A stretch of 61,187 nt of DNA from Phycisphaeraceae bacterium. GTDB lineage: Bacteria; Planctomycetota; Phycisphaerae; Phycisphaerales; Phycisphaeraceae. The position numbers and the translations under genes are program-made. The notes beneath the pieces are model-generated. The model worked only from the letters and a program-made list of their open reading frames with translations, did no database searches and was not told where the DNA came from. Shown here piece by piece: positions 37,832-45,962 of the stretch. The stretch covers positions 1 through 61,187 of the forward strand of contig JADLFV010000113.1 in the NCBI GenBank assembly GCA_020849625.1, in the 5' to 3' direction. The number at the start of each line of letters is the position of its first letter. The first letter of the stretch is position 1.

Positions 37832-38485
37832 ATGAGCCAAAAATTTACCGAACGTCGCGGATTGTTGAGCGAACAGCAGGCGCTTGCCATCCTCCAGCCA
37901 TACCTGCCCGGATTGATGGATGACTTCCGAGATTCATGGGACTGGGTGCAAGACATTCTGGACGGTGATCCAGAACGGCGATCAACATTTGATGGCAGCA
38001 CGGTAGCTGGAATGATCTTTAATCGCTGTGTGGTTTTATTTGGTCGCAGGCTTGATAGCGATCCAAAGGTAAAGCTCAAAAAGACAGGACGGATGCTGAG
38101 GGCTCTTATTGATGGGAAAGTCGCTCTGCGGTTCAAGAAGCTAACTAAAAAGCGCAATGGGCAACTTTGCTCTGGAAACGTAAAGACAAACGCACAGGGC
38201 CTTATCTACTGGCAGATGGGATTCGATGGCGTAGAGGAATCGAGGCCGACAGAGATCACCTTTGGATACACAGCAGACATTCTAAATACAAATTTTACTG
38301 GCATTTACTTGGCGTGTCCGATCAGTTGGTACACAAACAAATGGATTGCCACACTTGATGGTGGCGAGCAGGGCATGATGTTGCCGTTCGCATCCCCGAA
38401 CCGTCCAGACGATTCAACAGAACCAGATCAGGCGTTGGTGGCTATTGAATCCAAAAAGGCCAAGAAAGAGGATAAACACGGATGA
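37832..38485 (+). CDS. uncharacterised 217-aa partner of XRE-ImmA/IrrE protein
   Basis: I do not recognise a named family. It has no signal peptide or membrane segment and should be cytoplasmic. The C-terminus is Lys-rich and charged (ESKKAKKEDKHG). The middle has a basic stretch (LRFKKLTKKRNGQ) and a hydrophobic beta-like core (ITFGYTADILNTNFTGIYL). Its stop overlaps the next ATG by four bases (ATGA), so the two are translated together. By analogy with gene pairs where an XRE-Zn-peptidase accompanies a variable partner, it may be a toxin or a sensor substrate of the protease (inference). No Shine-Dalgarno sequence; probably leaderless. Confidence 0.82.
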   Translation: MSQKFTERRGLLSEQQALAILQPYLPGLMDDFRDSWDWVQDILDGDPERRSTFDGSTVAGMIFNRCVVLFGRRLDSDPKVKLKKTGRMLRALIDGKVALRFKKLTKKRNGQLCSGNVKTNAQGLIYWQMGFDGVEESRPTEITFGYTADILNTNFTGIYLACPISWYTNKWIATLDGGEQGMMLPFASPNRPDDSTEPDQALVAIESKKAKKEDKHG

Positions 38486-39546
38486 CGCAAAGCAGGTTCA
38501 ACCTTGACATGCTTGCGATGGCCCGCGACCTGAAGGAAATGACACAAGAACAATTGGCGACCAAGGCCGGACTTTCGCAGGGATTTATCTCGCAAGTTCA
38601 GGCAGGCGAGAAGGACGTGTCGGATGATGCCGCGCGCCGAATTGCTGAGTCGCTGGAATTGCCGCTGTCGTTTTTCTATCAGGACGAAGAATATACCGGA
38701 TTCGGAATCAGCGGAATCAGCATGGTTTATTACCGAAAGCGTAGCAAGACGCTTAAGTCGCACCTCAAGCGGTTGCAGGCTGAGGTAAATGCTCGCCGAA
38801 TTCATGCCAAGCGGCTGTTGCGTGACGTGAACATAAAGACCAAATATACATTTGAGTTCATGGATATAGACGAACACGGCGGAAAACCAGAAGACGTGGC
38901 AATTAGGTTACGCGCCACTTGGATGCTTCCGATGGGTCCGGTCAAGAACCTGGTGTCCACGATTGAAAGCGCTGGCGGAATTGTTTTCAAGTTTCCATTC
39001 GGGACAACCGACATCGACGCGATGAGTCAGTGGCCAGACGATTGCCCACCCTTATTCTTTGTGAACGCAAGCGCTCCGGCTGACCGTGCAAGGTTTTCGT
39101 TGGCCCATGAGTTGGGGCACGTTGTCATGCACAAAACAGCAACTGAGTACATGGAGGGTGAGGCAGACAGGTTTGCATCAGAATTCTTAATGCCATCTTC
39201 AGATATTGGTGGTGAACTTATAAACATTGATCTTGCCCGCGCGGCCGCCCTTAAGCCATATTGGCGTGTGTCTATGGCGGCACTCATATACCGCGCGAAG
39301 TCTCTGAACAAGATCACAGAAACCAAATATCGAGATATGTTTATTGAGTTGGGAAAGTTGGGTTATCGCCAGAAGGAACCGAACTCAATCCCAGCAGAAG
39401 AACCAACCATAATGAACAAGGTAATGGACATCTTGCTCAACCACGATCAGGTCACAATGGACCAGATTGCGCTTCGGCTCGATTATCCCAAAAGGGACGT
39501 GTCGCTGATGTATGTCCCGGTTGCGAGCCTGAGATTGGCGCAATAG
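38482..39546 (+). CDS. XRE helix-turn-helix fused to ImmA/IrrE metallopeptidase
   Basis: 354 aa. Residues about 9-66 form an XRE-type DNA-binding domain (MTQEQLATKAGLSQGFISQV). Residues about 150-290 are a COG2856/DUF955 peptidase with the zinc motif His209-Glu-Leu-Gly-His213 and the third ligand region EGEADRFASEFLMP. The family includes ImmA, which cleaves the ICEBs1 repressor, and IrrE, the radiation-response protease. XRE-COG2856 fusions are a proposed class of toxin-antitoxin/stress modules. It probably represses its own promoter at AGTATAGCATATACT (37810-37824). It lies inside the IS1-family transposon. All metal ligands seem present. Confidence 0.93.
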   Translation: MTQSRFNLDMLAMARDLKEMTQEQLATKAGLSQGFISQVQAGEKDVSDDAARRIAESLELPLSFFYQDEEYTGFGISGISMVYYRKRSKTLKSHLKRLQAEVNARRIHAKRLLRDVNIKTKYTFEFMDIDEHGGKPEDVAIRLRATWMLPMGPVKNLVSTIESAGGIVFKFPFGTTDIDAMSQWPDDCPPLFFVNASAPADRARFSLAHELGHVVMHKTATEYMEGEADRFASEFLMPSSDIGGELINIDLARAAALKPYWRVSMAALIYRAKSLNKITETKYRDMFIELGKLGYRQKEPNSIPAEEPTIMNKVMDILLNHDQVTMDQIALRLDYPKRDVSLMYVPVASLRLAQ

Positions 39547-39792
39547 TTATTTGTCTGACCATCTTGCTTGCGCCGCCTTCTTGGCAATCTCTGACCGCTG
39601 CTTGGCGGTAAGCTTGGCCGCCCTGGCCCTGCCCCCCTTGGGACCGCCGATCTTGCCCATAGCGGACGCGGCCTTTTGGATGTCAGTCAGTTCCGGCTCT
39701 GGCTCATCCGGTAGCTGCCCCGTGGATTTGTCCACGAGGTACTTGGCGAGCTGGTTCATGTCCCTTGGTGGCTTGCTTGAACGCTTTGGCAT
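39547..39792 (-). CDS. small basic KGG/AARW-type protein
   Basis: 81 aa. The start at 39792 (MPKRSSKPP) is preferred to the longer open frame, which would run into the terminal repeat. The C-terminus GKIGGPKGGRARAAKLTAKQ then RSEIAKKAAQARW is a short basic motif often seen in small proteins on plasmids and mobile elements. The helix-forming, Lys/Arg/Ala-rich end suggests nucleic-acid contact, but no function is established to my knowledge. It is convergent with the ImmA/IrrE gene, whose stop codon adjoins its own, and lies 47 bp inside the right terminal repeat of the transposon. Confidence 0.75.
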   Translation of the reverse strand: MPKRSSKPPRDMNQLAKYLVDKSTGQLPDEPEPELTDIQKAASAMGKIGGPKGGRARAAKLTAKQRSEIAKKAAQARWSDK

Positions 39793-39838
39793 ACCCCCAT
39801 TATAGGGGAACGAAACCCAGCGCCTACCCGGCGGCGAT

Positions 39839-39857
39839 TTCAAATCAGCCCACTACC
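39839..39857. repeat. right terminal inverted repeat of the transposon
   Basis: TTCAAATCAGCCCACTACC, an exact inverse of 36812-36830, followed by the right target duplication GGAATCTA (39858-39865). Confidence 0.95.
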
Positions 39858-40024
39858 GGAATCTACCACATCGGGCCTATTGGGACTCGGGTTGGGCCAA
39901 ACGAAAAACTAATCGGCTGGCCATGCGAATTATTCTAGACATTCTGCTAAAACACATTAAACTGTAACCATTCTAACGGCTTGTTGTCCCACAGCGACCC
40001 ATTTTCACCCAGGAGGAGTTCCCA

Positions 40025-40507
40025 ATGAAATCTTCATGTTGTGTGGTGTTCGTTCTGTCCGCCCTGCTGGCGACTCAAGCTCAGGCGGTGGTGCACAATG
40101 TGAACGTTTTTCTGGACGGACTCCAGGAGGTGCCTCCCGTAGCCACGCCCGCCACCGGCACCGCCACTGTCCTGTTCGACGACGTCACCGGCGACATGAC
40201 GGTCACCGGCTCTTTCTCCGATCTGATCGGAACCGCCAACAACGCCCACGTGCACGGTTACTCCGGCCCAGGCGTGAACTCTGCCGCTCTGATTCCCCTG
40301 ACCTTCACCGCAGCCACCAGCGGCACGTTCTCCGGCAACGGCGTCGTCGATATCGCCAACACGCTGGCCGGCCTAACTTACATCAATGTTCATAGCACCT
40401 TCAGGCCAGGCGGTGAAATCCGCGGCCAGATCATCATCCCCGAACCAGCCAGCGCCGGCCTGCTGGGCGCCTGCGCCGGGGCGGCTCTGCTTCGTCGCAG
40501 ACGGTGA
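40025..40507 (+). CDS. CHRD-domain PEP-CTERM protein
   Basis: 160 aa. A signal peptide (1-21, ending QAQA) is followed by a CHRD domain, named after chordin. The visible hallmarks are VFLDGLQEVPPVATPATGTA near the start, NAHVHGYSGPGVN in the middle and INVHSTFRPGGEIRGQI at the end. It closes with a PEP-CTERM signal (IPEPASAGLLGACAGAALLRRRR). Bacterial CHRD proteins are exported and of unknown function. AGGAGGAG lies just before the ATG. It is a single gene between the transposon and a palindromic repeat; no partner is evident. Confidence 0.93.
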   Translation: MKSSCCVVFVLSALLATQAQAVVHNVNVFLDGLQEVPPVATPATGTATVLFDDVTGDMTVTGSFSDLIGTANNAHVHGYSGPGVNSAALIPLTFTAATSGTFSGNGVVDIANTLAGLTYINVHSTFRPGGEIRGQIIIPEPASAGLLGACAGAALLRRRR

Positions 40508-40521
40508 ATGATCGCCCTTCA

Positions 40522-40697
40522 CCCGAATTATTCACCACGAAGACACGAAGAAGATCGCGAAGTTAGCCAAAAATAGAAACTTATCAGGGGGTGTTCGAGT
40601 TCGTGGGTGAAACGCGCTGTTTTTGAAACCATGCACATTCTCTTCACGTTTTCTTCGTGTCCTTCGTATCTTCGTGGTTCAATGAATAATGCAGGTT
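40522..40697. repeat. inverted repeat, cacgaagacacgaag family
   Basis: The left arm ttcaccacgaagacacgaag is complemented on the right by cttcgtgtccttcgtatctt then cgtggttcaatga. The right end, aataatgcaggttaa, meets the ftsY stop codon, as the similar element at 31122-31549 meets its gene. Confidence 0.8.
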
Positions 40698-41640
40698 AAC
40701 TTCCGGGGGCGGCGAACATCGCTTCCACGAAACTGTCGGGGTCGAACGGCTGCACGTCGTCGGGCGTTTCACCCAGACCCACGAACTTGACCGGGATGGC
40801 CAGTTGTTCGCGGATGGCGATGACGATCCCGCCGCGGGCTGTGCCGTCGAGTTTGGCCAGGAAGATGCCGGTCACTTCGATAGCCTCGGCAAACACCTTA
40901 GCCTGGTTGATGCCGTTCTGGCCGGTGGTGGCGTCAATGACCAGGATCACCTCGTGCGGAGCGCCCCCCGGAAGTTTCTTCTGCACGACATTTTTGATTT
41001 TCGTCAGTTGCCGCATCAACGGCTCCTGCGTGTGCAGGCGGCCGGCGGTGTCGATGATCAGCACATCGACCTTGCGGGCCGACGCCGCCTCGCAGGCATC
41101 GAACGCCACCGCGGCCGGATCACCGCCCTGCTGGCCCTTGATCACTTCGACGCCCAGTCGCCTTGACCAGATTTCCAGTTGCTCGACCGCCGCGGCGCGG
41201 AAAGTGTCGCAGGCTGCGAGCATGACTGACTTGCCCTGATCGCGCAGGGCCTTGGCGATCTTGGCGATGCTGGTGGTCTTGCCCGCACCGTTGACGCCCG
41301 CCACGAGAATCACCGTCGGCCCACCCTCACTTCCGGGGGCAAAACGCAGCGAACGGTCCTCCGGCGGATAGTAAGCCCGCAACTGGTCCTTGAGAAACGC
41401 CAGGGCCTGGTCGCCGCTTTCGATTTCGCTGCGCTGCCAGGCGGCTTCGATGTCCTTGCGCAACTCGATGGCGGTCTTGATGCCGATGTCCGCCTGGATC
41501 ATGGCACGCTCCAGATCGCGCAGCAGTTGGGCTGACAACGGCTTGCCCGCCAGGATCGAACGCAGCGCCCCCGTGGAACCCTCGCGCGTCCGGCTCAGAC
41601 CCTTGCGCAGTTTCTCAATTGCCGCTCGAAACAAGGCCAT
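40696..41640 (-). CDS. ftsY: signal recognition particle receptor FtsY
   Basis: 314 aa. FtsY is the SRP-docking GTPase at the inner membrane. The start at 41640 (MALFRAAIEKLRKGLSRTRE) gives the usual short N domain; no acidic A domain is present. The GTPase motifs are complete: G1 GVNGAGKTTSIAKIA, the DTAGRLHTQEPLM box, TKLDGTARGG and the C-terminal GLGETPDDVQPFDPDSFVEA closing loop. An upstream in-frame extension to 41730 would overlap the divergent GH32-like gene and is not needed. The stop codon lies at the edge of a palindromic repeat. Confidence 0.96.
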   Translation of the reverse strand: MALFRAAIEKLRKGLSRTREGSTGALRSILAGKPLSAQLLRDLERAMIQADIGIKTAIELRKDIEAAWQRSEIESGDQALAFLKDQLRAYYPPEDRSLRFAPGSEGGPTVILVAGVNGAGKTTSIAKIAKALRDQGKSVMLAACDTFRAAAVEQLEIWSRRLGVEVIKGQQGGDPAAVAFDACEAASARKVDVLIIDTAGRLHTQEPLMRQLTKIKNVVQKKLPGGAPHEVILVIDATTGQNGINQAKVFAEAIEVTGIFLAKLDGTARGGIVIAIREQLAIPVKFVGLGETPDDVQPFDPDSFVEAMFAAPGS

Positions 41641-41706
41641 AGACCCGCCATCATAGCCGATGCCGCTGACCTGCATGACCGGATCGCTTGGTGTAAAGTC
41701 ACGGCC

Positions 41707-44112
41707 ATGGATAACCCCTTGCGCGCACACTGGAAATCACGGGCCATGGCGGCCGCTGTGGCCTTGACGGCATGGCTCGCGACAGTCGGCTCCGCTGCCG
41801 CCGACTGGAGCCCGGCCGAACTCGGCGCTGACCTGATGCTGTGGCTGGACGCCCAAGACAGCGCCACCCTGGCCGTCAGCGGCGGCAAGGTTTCACAGTG
41901 GAGCGACAAGAGCGGCCGCGGCAATCACCTGGCCCAGGCGGCGGCCGGCCGTCAGCCTGTGGTGGCGGGGCAGGGTATCAACGGCAAGCAGACGCTCGCT
42001 TTTGCAGGCTCCGGCGTGTTTCTCATGAACAACTCGCCCAAGGGGCTGCCCACGGGCAACAGCGATTACAGCATGGTCATCGTGTATCGCTACGACGATT
42101 CGCTGGGCGGCGATTTGGTCGGTTCGATGTATCCGGCAACGTTCGGCACACCGGCCCGATCGCGCGTGGTAGCCCTCGATATCAGGGCAATAGGTGGCAG
42201 CCGATTCGTGCATTACAACCACGACACGGTCATGCCCGCGCCGCAGCCGGCCTTTCTCGACGGCAAGGCGCACTGGGTGGTGGATACCTACGAAGCGGGC
42301 ACGCGCAGGCAGCAGCTTTACTTCGACTCCGCCGTCGGCCCCGCCGTCACGCAGGAAAGTCCGCTGGCCCTGGGTGATGACTACATTGCGGTCAACGCCT
42401 TCAGCAGCACCAACGAACGCAACGGCTCGCGTTTCCAGATCGGTGAAGTATTGATCGTGGCGGGCCTGCTCAGCACCGCTGATCTTGAGAATCTCAACAG
42501 TTACGTTCAGAACAAGTGGAGCATTCAGCCCGTGAGTCAGATCAAGGAAGAAAAAGTGGATTACACCTCCAAGGTTCCGCAATTCACCTTCGCCGACACG
42601 CTGGCCGAGCAGGAGGCGCAACTGAAGACCAACCCGCTGATCCTGCGCTACGCCGCGTCGCGCAAGGCCATGGCGGATGATCCGTATCGCCCGCTGTACC
42701 ACTTCGTCAGCCCCGAAGGCAATCTCAACGACCCCAACGGCCTGTGCTTCTGGCAGGGCCGCTGGCACCTGTTCTACCAGGCCTATCCCCCCGAAGATCC
42801 GCGCCAGCACTGGGGACATGCCGTCAGCGACGATCTGATCCACTGGCGCGATCTGCCCCTGGCGATCTATCCCAATCCGGAGAAGCAGTGTTTCTCCGGC
42901 TCAACTTACGTGGAGGACGGCCGCGTCATCGCCATGTATCACGGCACGATGGTCGGCACCATGTTGGCGACTTCCACCGATCCCCTGCTGCTGAACTGGA
43001 AAAAGATCGGCCAGCACGACGGCATCGTCATCCCCTACGCCAGGCCCGGCGAACCCGCGCTGCCTTACAACATCTTCGATCCCTGCATCTGGAAAAATGG
43101 CGAATACTACTACGCCCTGACTGCCGGCACGAGACCGGTCGGCCCCGGCGGCAAACCGGTGCGGGCCAACTTCCTGCACCGCTCCAGGGACCTCGAACAC
43201 TGGGAATACCTGCACCCGTTCGTCGAAAACGATCTCTACTCCCATGTCGGTGACGACGGCGCCTGCCCTTACTTCTGGCCCATCGGTGACAAACGACACA
43301 TCCTCCTGCACTTCAGTCATATGAGCGGCGGCAAGTACCTGATCGGCGACTACGACCAGCACCGCGACAAGTTCAACGTCGTCAACGGCGGTTTCTTCAA
43401 CCACGGCCCCGTCACGCCCGGCGGCGTTCACGCCCCTTCCGCCACGCCCGACGGTCAGGGCGGCGTTATCGTCATCTTCAACATGAATCCCGCGCGTGCC
43501 ACGCAGGGCTGGAACCAGCTCATGACGCTGCCCATGCGCCTGACCTTAGGCAAGGATGATCAACTGCTCATCGAACCGGCCGGCGACTTCGCTTCGCTGC
43601 GCCGCCAACATGTCCACCTGGACGGCCGCACGCTGCCGGCCAACCAGGAAATCGTCCTCGACAACGTCCAGGGCAACTCGATGGAAATGCTGCTGGAACT
43701 CGATCCGCAGTCATCTTCCAATGTCGAATTGAATGTGCTGCGCTCGCCCGACGGGCGCGAGACCACGCGCATCCTCTTCTACAAGGATCGCGGCTACCGC
43801 GACCGCAGTCTGCGTGATAGACCGCTGCTCAGTGCCGTCAGCATCGACAGCTCGCGCTCCTCCATGCTGCCCGACGTCCGCAGCCGCGTGCCGGAAACCG
43901 CTTCGGTTCTGATTGAGAAGAATGAAACGGTCAGACTGCACGTCTTTATCGATCGCAGCGTGGTCGAGGTGTTCGTCAACGGCCGCCAGATCGTCGCCCA
44001 GCGCGTCTATCCGGGTCTGCCCGAGAGCACCGGCTTCTCACTGCGCGCCGTCGGCAACGACGCCCGTCTGCTCAGCCTCGACGCATGGCAGATGGACAGC
44101 ATTTACAAGTAA
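41707..44112 (+). CDS. LamG-like plus GH32-like secreted protein
   Basis: 801 aa with a signal peptide (about 1-32). Residues 35-275 form a LamG-like jelly-roll (LMLWLDAQDSATLAVSGGKV). Residues about 335-800 are a GH32 (invertase/levanase) five-bladed propeller plus beta-sandwich: nucleophile motif NLNDPNGL (Asp342), CFSGSTYVEDGR, the RDP site as FDPCIW (Asp458), and the C-terminal VHVFIDRSVVEVFVNG-type end. The usual ECP motif that holds the acid/base Glu reads GACPYFWPIGD, so Glu is replaced by Ala519. The RDP Arg is also absent. It may bind or cleave fructans by a modified mechanism, or be inactive. Divergent from ftsY. Confidence 0.88.
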   Translation: MDNPLRAHWKSRAMAAAVALTAWLATVGSAAADWSPAELGADLMLWLDAQDSATLAVSGGKVSQWSDKSGRGNHLAQAAAGRQPVVAGQGINGKQTLAFAGSGVFLMNNSPKGLPTGNSDYSMVIVYRYDDSLGGDLVGSMYPATFGTPARSRVVALDIRAIGGSRFVHYNHDTVMPAPQPAFLDGKAHWVVDTYEAGTRRQQLYFDSAVGPAVTQESPLALGDDYIAVNAFSSTNERNGSRFQIGEVLIVAGLLSTADLENLNSYVQNKWSIQPVSQIKEEKVDYTSKVPQFTFADTLAEQEAQLKTNPLILRYAASRKAMADDPYRPLYHFVSPEGNLNDPNGLCFWQGRWHLFYQAYPPEDPRQHWGHAVSDDLIHWRDLPLAIYPNPEKQCFSGSTYVEDGRVIAMYHGTMVGTMLATSTDPLLLNWKKIGQHDGIVIPYARPGEPALPYNIFDPCIWKNGEYYYALTAGTRPVGPGGKPVRANFLHRSRDLEHWEYLHPFVENDLYSHVGDDGACPYFWPIGDKRHILLHFSHMSGGKYLIGDYDQHRDKFNVVNGGFFNHGPVTPGGVHAPSATPDGQGGVIVIFNMNPARATQGWNQLMTLPMRLTLGKDDQLLIEPAGDFASLRRQHVHLDGRTLPANQEIVLDNVQGNSMEMLLELDPQSSSNVELNVLRSPDGRETTRILFYKDRGYRDRSLRDRPLLSAVSIDSSRSSMLPDVRSRVPETASVLIEKNETVRLHVFIDRSVVEVFVNGRQIVAQRVYPGLPESTGFSLRAVGNDARLLSLDAWQMDSIYK

Positions 44113-44129
44113 CCCTCTGCTGCGATCAG

Positions 44130-44579
44130 TCACGGTGTCTCCGCCTGCTGCGATCCGTCGGCCGGGCTTGCCACATCACCCAACCCCCGCGCCAGCTTGT
44201 CCAGCACGCCGTTGATGAAGGGCGGCGACTGATCGCTGCCGAAGCGTTTGGCCAGGTCGATCGCCTCGTTGATCGCCACTTTGGGCGGTGCGTGGCCGCT
44301 GACCATCTCGTAGTACGCCAGGCGCAGAATCGCCCGATCCACCGGCGGCTGGCGATGCGTCGGCCAGTCGGGCGCGATGGCCGTCACCTTGGCGTCCGCT
44401 TCCCCGCGCGCCTGCCAGGCTGCCAGCGCCAGCTCCACCGCCCGCACCCGCACCCGTAACTCGTCGTGCTCCGGGTCCAGGCCCGTCAGCAGCGCTTCGC
44501 CATCGGTCTCGCCCGACTGGTCGATCTGGTACAGCAACTGCATGGCCAGTCGTCGCGCGTGTTGCTTGGTGTGCGGCAT
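44130..44579 (-). CDS. nusB: transcription antitermination factor NusB
   Basis: 149 aa, all-helical. NusB joins NusE on boxA RNA to promote antitermination of rRNA operons. Recognisable parts are [17 protein letters not shown] near the N-terminus, [14 protein letters not shown] in the middle, and [20 protein letters not shown] followed by [11 protein letters not shown] near the C-terminus. It follows ribH in the same direction, a common pairing (ribH-nusB) in bacteria. A 130-bp palindrome has entered the gap between them and may weaken cotranscription. It converges with the GH32-like gene with only 17 bp between stops. Confidence 0.96.
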   Translation of the reverse strand: MPHTKQHARRLAMQLLYQIDQSGETDGEALLTGLDPEHDELRVRVRAVELALAAWQARGEADAKVTAIAPDWPTHRQPPVDRAILRLAYYEMVSGHAPPKVAINEAIDLAKRFGSDQSPPFINGVLDKLARGLGDVASPADGSQQAETP

Positions 44580-44587
44580 TGTTTGTT

Positions 44588-44717
44588 AATGACGAATGAC
44601 GAAATTCGAATGACGAAACAATGACGAATGCCCCAATGTCCGAATGATGAGGATTTCGTCATTCAGGCATTCGCCATTGGAATTTGTTTCGTCATTCGAA
44701 TTTCGTCATTCGTCATT
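44588..44717. repeat. 130-bp inverted repeat of atgacgaa units
   Basis: Perfect 32-bp arms 44588-44619 and 44686-44717, built from repeated aatgacga/tcgtcatt units. It lies between ribH and nusB, eight bases from each coding end. Confidence 0.93.
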
Positions 44718-44724
44718 CCTCACC

Positions 44725-45201
44725 TCATATCTTCTTCAACAGATTCGCCATCTCCACCGCGGCCATCATGGCGCTGCGGCCGGCGTTGCCCATCTTGGCT
44801 CCGGCCCGGTGGATCGCCTGCTCCAGGTTCTCGCACGTCAGCACCCCGAAAATGCACGGCACGCCTGTTTGCACACTGACATCCTTGATCCCCCTCGCCG
44901 TCTGCTCCACCACGTGATCGTAATGGTCCGTCTCGCCGCGAATCACGCAGCCCAGACAAACCACGGCCGCGAATTCGCCGCTCTCAGCCAACTTTTTGGC
45001 GGTCACCGCCAGTTCCAGCGAACCGGGCACATGGGCGATCGTCAAACCTTCCGCCGGTCCGCCCAGGCGCGTCCAGGTGTTGACCGCAGCCGCCTCCAGG
45101 TGGCCGGTGACAAACTCATTGAACCGCGCCACCACCAGCGCGACCTTCACGTCGGTTGCGACCAACTCACCTTCCACATGCCGGGGACCTGTCTGGGACA
45201 T
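44725..45201 (-). CDS. ribH: 6,7-dimethyl-8-ribityllumazine synthase
   Basis: 158 aa. It condenses 5-amino-6-ribitylaminouracil with a four-carbon phosphate in the penultimate step of riboflavin synthesis. The motifs are complete: VALVVARFNEFVTGHL, VPGSLELAVTAKKLAESGE, CLGCVIRGETDHYDHVVEQT with the catalytic His, and PCIFGVLTCENLEQA. The start at 45201 (MSQTGPRHVEGE) is chosen; the long upstream frame is antisense to the cyclophilin gene. No FMN riboswitch was seen upstream. It probably forms a transcription unit with nusB. Confidence 0.97.
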   Translation of the reverse strand: MSQTGPRHVEGELVATDVKVALVVARFNEFVTGHLEAAAVNTWTRLGGPAEGLTIAHVPGSLELAVTAKKLAESGEFAAVVCLGCVIRGETDHYDHVVEQTARGIKDVSVQTGVPCIFGVLTCENLEQAIHRAGAKMGNAGRSAMMAAVEMANLLKKI

Positions 45202-45248
45202 TCGGCCATCGTATCGCAAACCCGCGTCATTTGCCCTACACTGACCCG

Positions 45249-45962
45249 ATGCACATGACCCGTTCCATTGCCGCCGTCCTGCTCGTCTGTGCCGCCTGTT
45301 GCCTGCCCGCCTGCCAGCAGGAATCACAGCAACAGGCCACGCAACCAGCGCAGCAGCAGCCATCCGCCCCACCGCCAACCACCGAAACCGCCAGCGAGGA
45401 ACCCTTGATGAATCCCACCAGCGAACAGATGAACCAGACCGCACCCGATCAGTTCACCGCCGTGGTCGAGACCTCGGCCGGGTCGTTCAACCTGCTCATG
45501 CACCGCGACTGGGCACCCCTCGGCGTCGATCGCTTCTACAACCTGGCAACCAACGGCTACTTCAACGACATCCGCTTCTTCCGCGTCGTGCCCAACTTCA
45601 TCGTCCAGTTCGGCATCCACGGCGACCCGGCCATGAGCAAAATCTGGCGCAACGCCCGCATCAAGGACGACAAGGTCACCCAGTCCAACAAGCGCGGCAC
45701 CCTCACCTTCGCCACCGCCGGCCCCGGCACGCGCACCACCCAACTGTTCATCAACTTCGCCGACAACGACTTCCTCGACAGTCAGGGCTTCTCCCCCTTA
45801 GGCGAAGTGACCAGCGGCATGGACGTCGTGCAGAAAATCTACGCCGGCTACGGCGAATCCCCCGACCAGGGCCAGATCCAACAGCGCGGCAACGCCTACC
45901 TGACCGAGAAATTCCCCAAGCTCGACTACATCAAAAGCGTGACCGTGCAGGCCGCGGAGTAA
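45249..45962 (+). CDS. cyclophilin-type peptidylprolyl isomerase, lipoprotein
   Basis: 237 aa. A lipoprotein signal (VLLVCAACCLPAC, lipid Cys near residue 22) is followed by a Gln/Pro/Thr-rich linker and a cyclophilin domain (about 70-237; FRVVPNFIVQFGIHGDP, TFATAGPGTRTTQLFINFAD). It should help fold exported proteins at the membrane or outside the cytoplasm. The active-site pattern FFRVVPNFIVQ is kept, and QLFINFADN stands for the usual SQFFI region. An alternative start is the ATG at 45255. It is divergent from ribH with 47 bp between starts. Confidence 0.93.
   Translation: MHMTRSIAAVLLVCAACCLPACQQESQQQATQPAQQQPSAPPPTTETASEEPLMNPTSEQMNQTAPDQFTAVVETSAGSFNLLMHRDWAPLGVDRFYNLATNGYFNDIRFFRVVPNFIVQFGIHGDPAMSKIWRNARIKDDKVTQSNKRGTLTFATAGPGTRTTQLFINFADNDFLDSQGFSPLGEVTSGMDVVQKIYAGYGESPDQGQIQQRGNAYLTEKFPKLDYIKSVTVQAAE

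Larger units (their letters stand above)
36812..39857. mobile_element. IS1-family transposon with three passenger genes
   Basis: A 3046-bp element bounded by perfect 19-bp terminal inverted repeats (36812-36830 and 39839-39857; GGTAGTGGGCTGATTTGAA) and an 8-bp direct duplication GGAATCTA. The transposase is at the left end with its stop touching the left repeat. The remaining two thirds carry a 217-aa protein, an XRE-ImmA/IrrE protein and a small basic protein. The cargo is visibly richer in A/T than the surrounding host genes, which supports recent arrival. IS1-family elements normally carry only the transposase, so this is a cargo-bearing (transporter-IS-like) form. Confidence 0.92.

Noticed and set aside
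36831..39546. Restriction-modification system in the transposon
   Set aside because: The 217-aa protein shows no nuclease or methyltransferase motif and no methylase gene is present.
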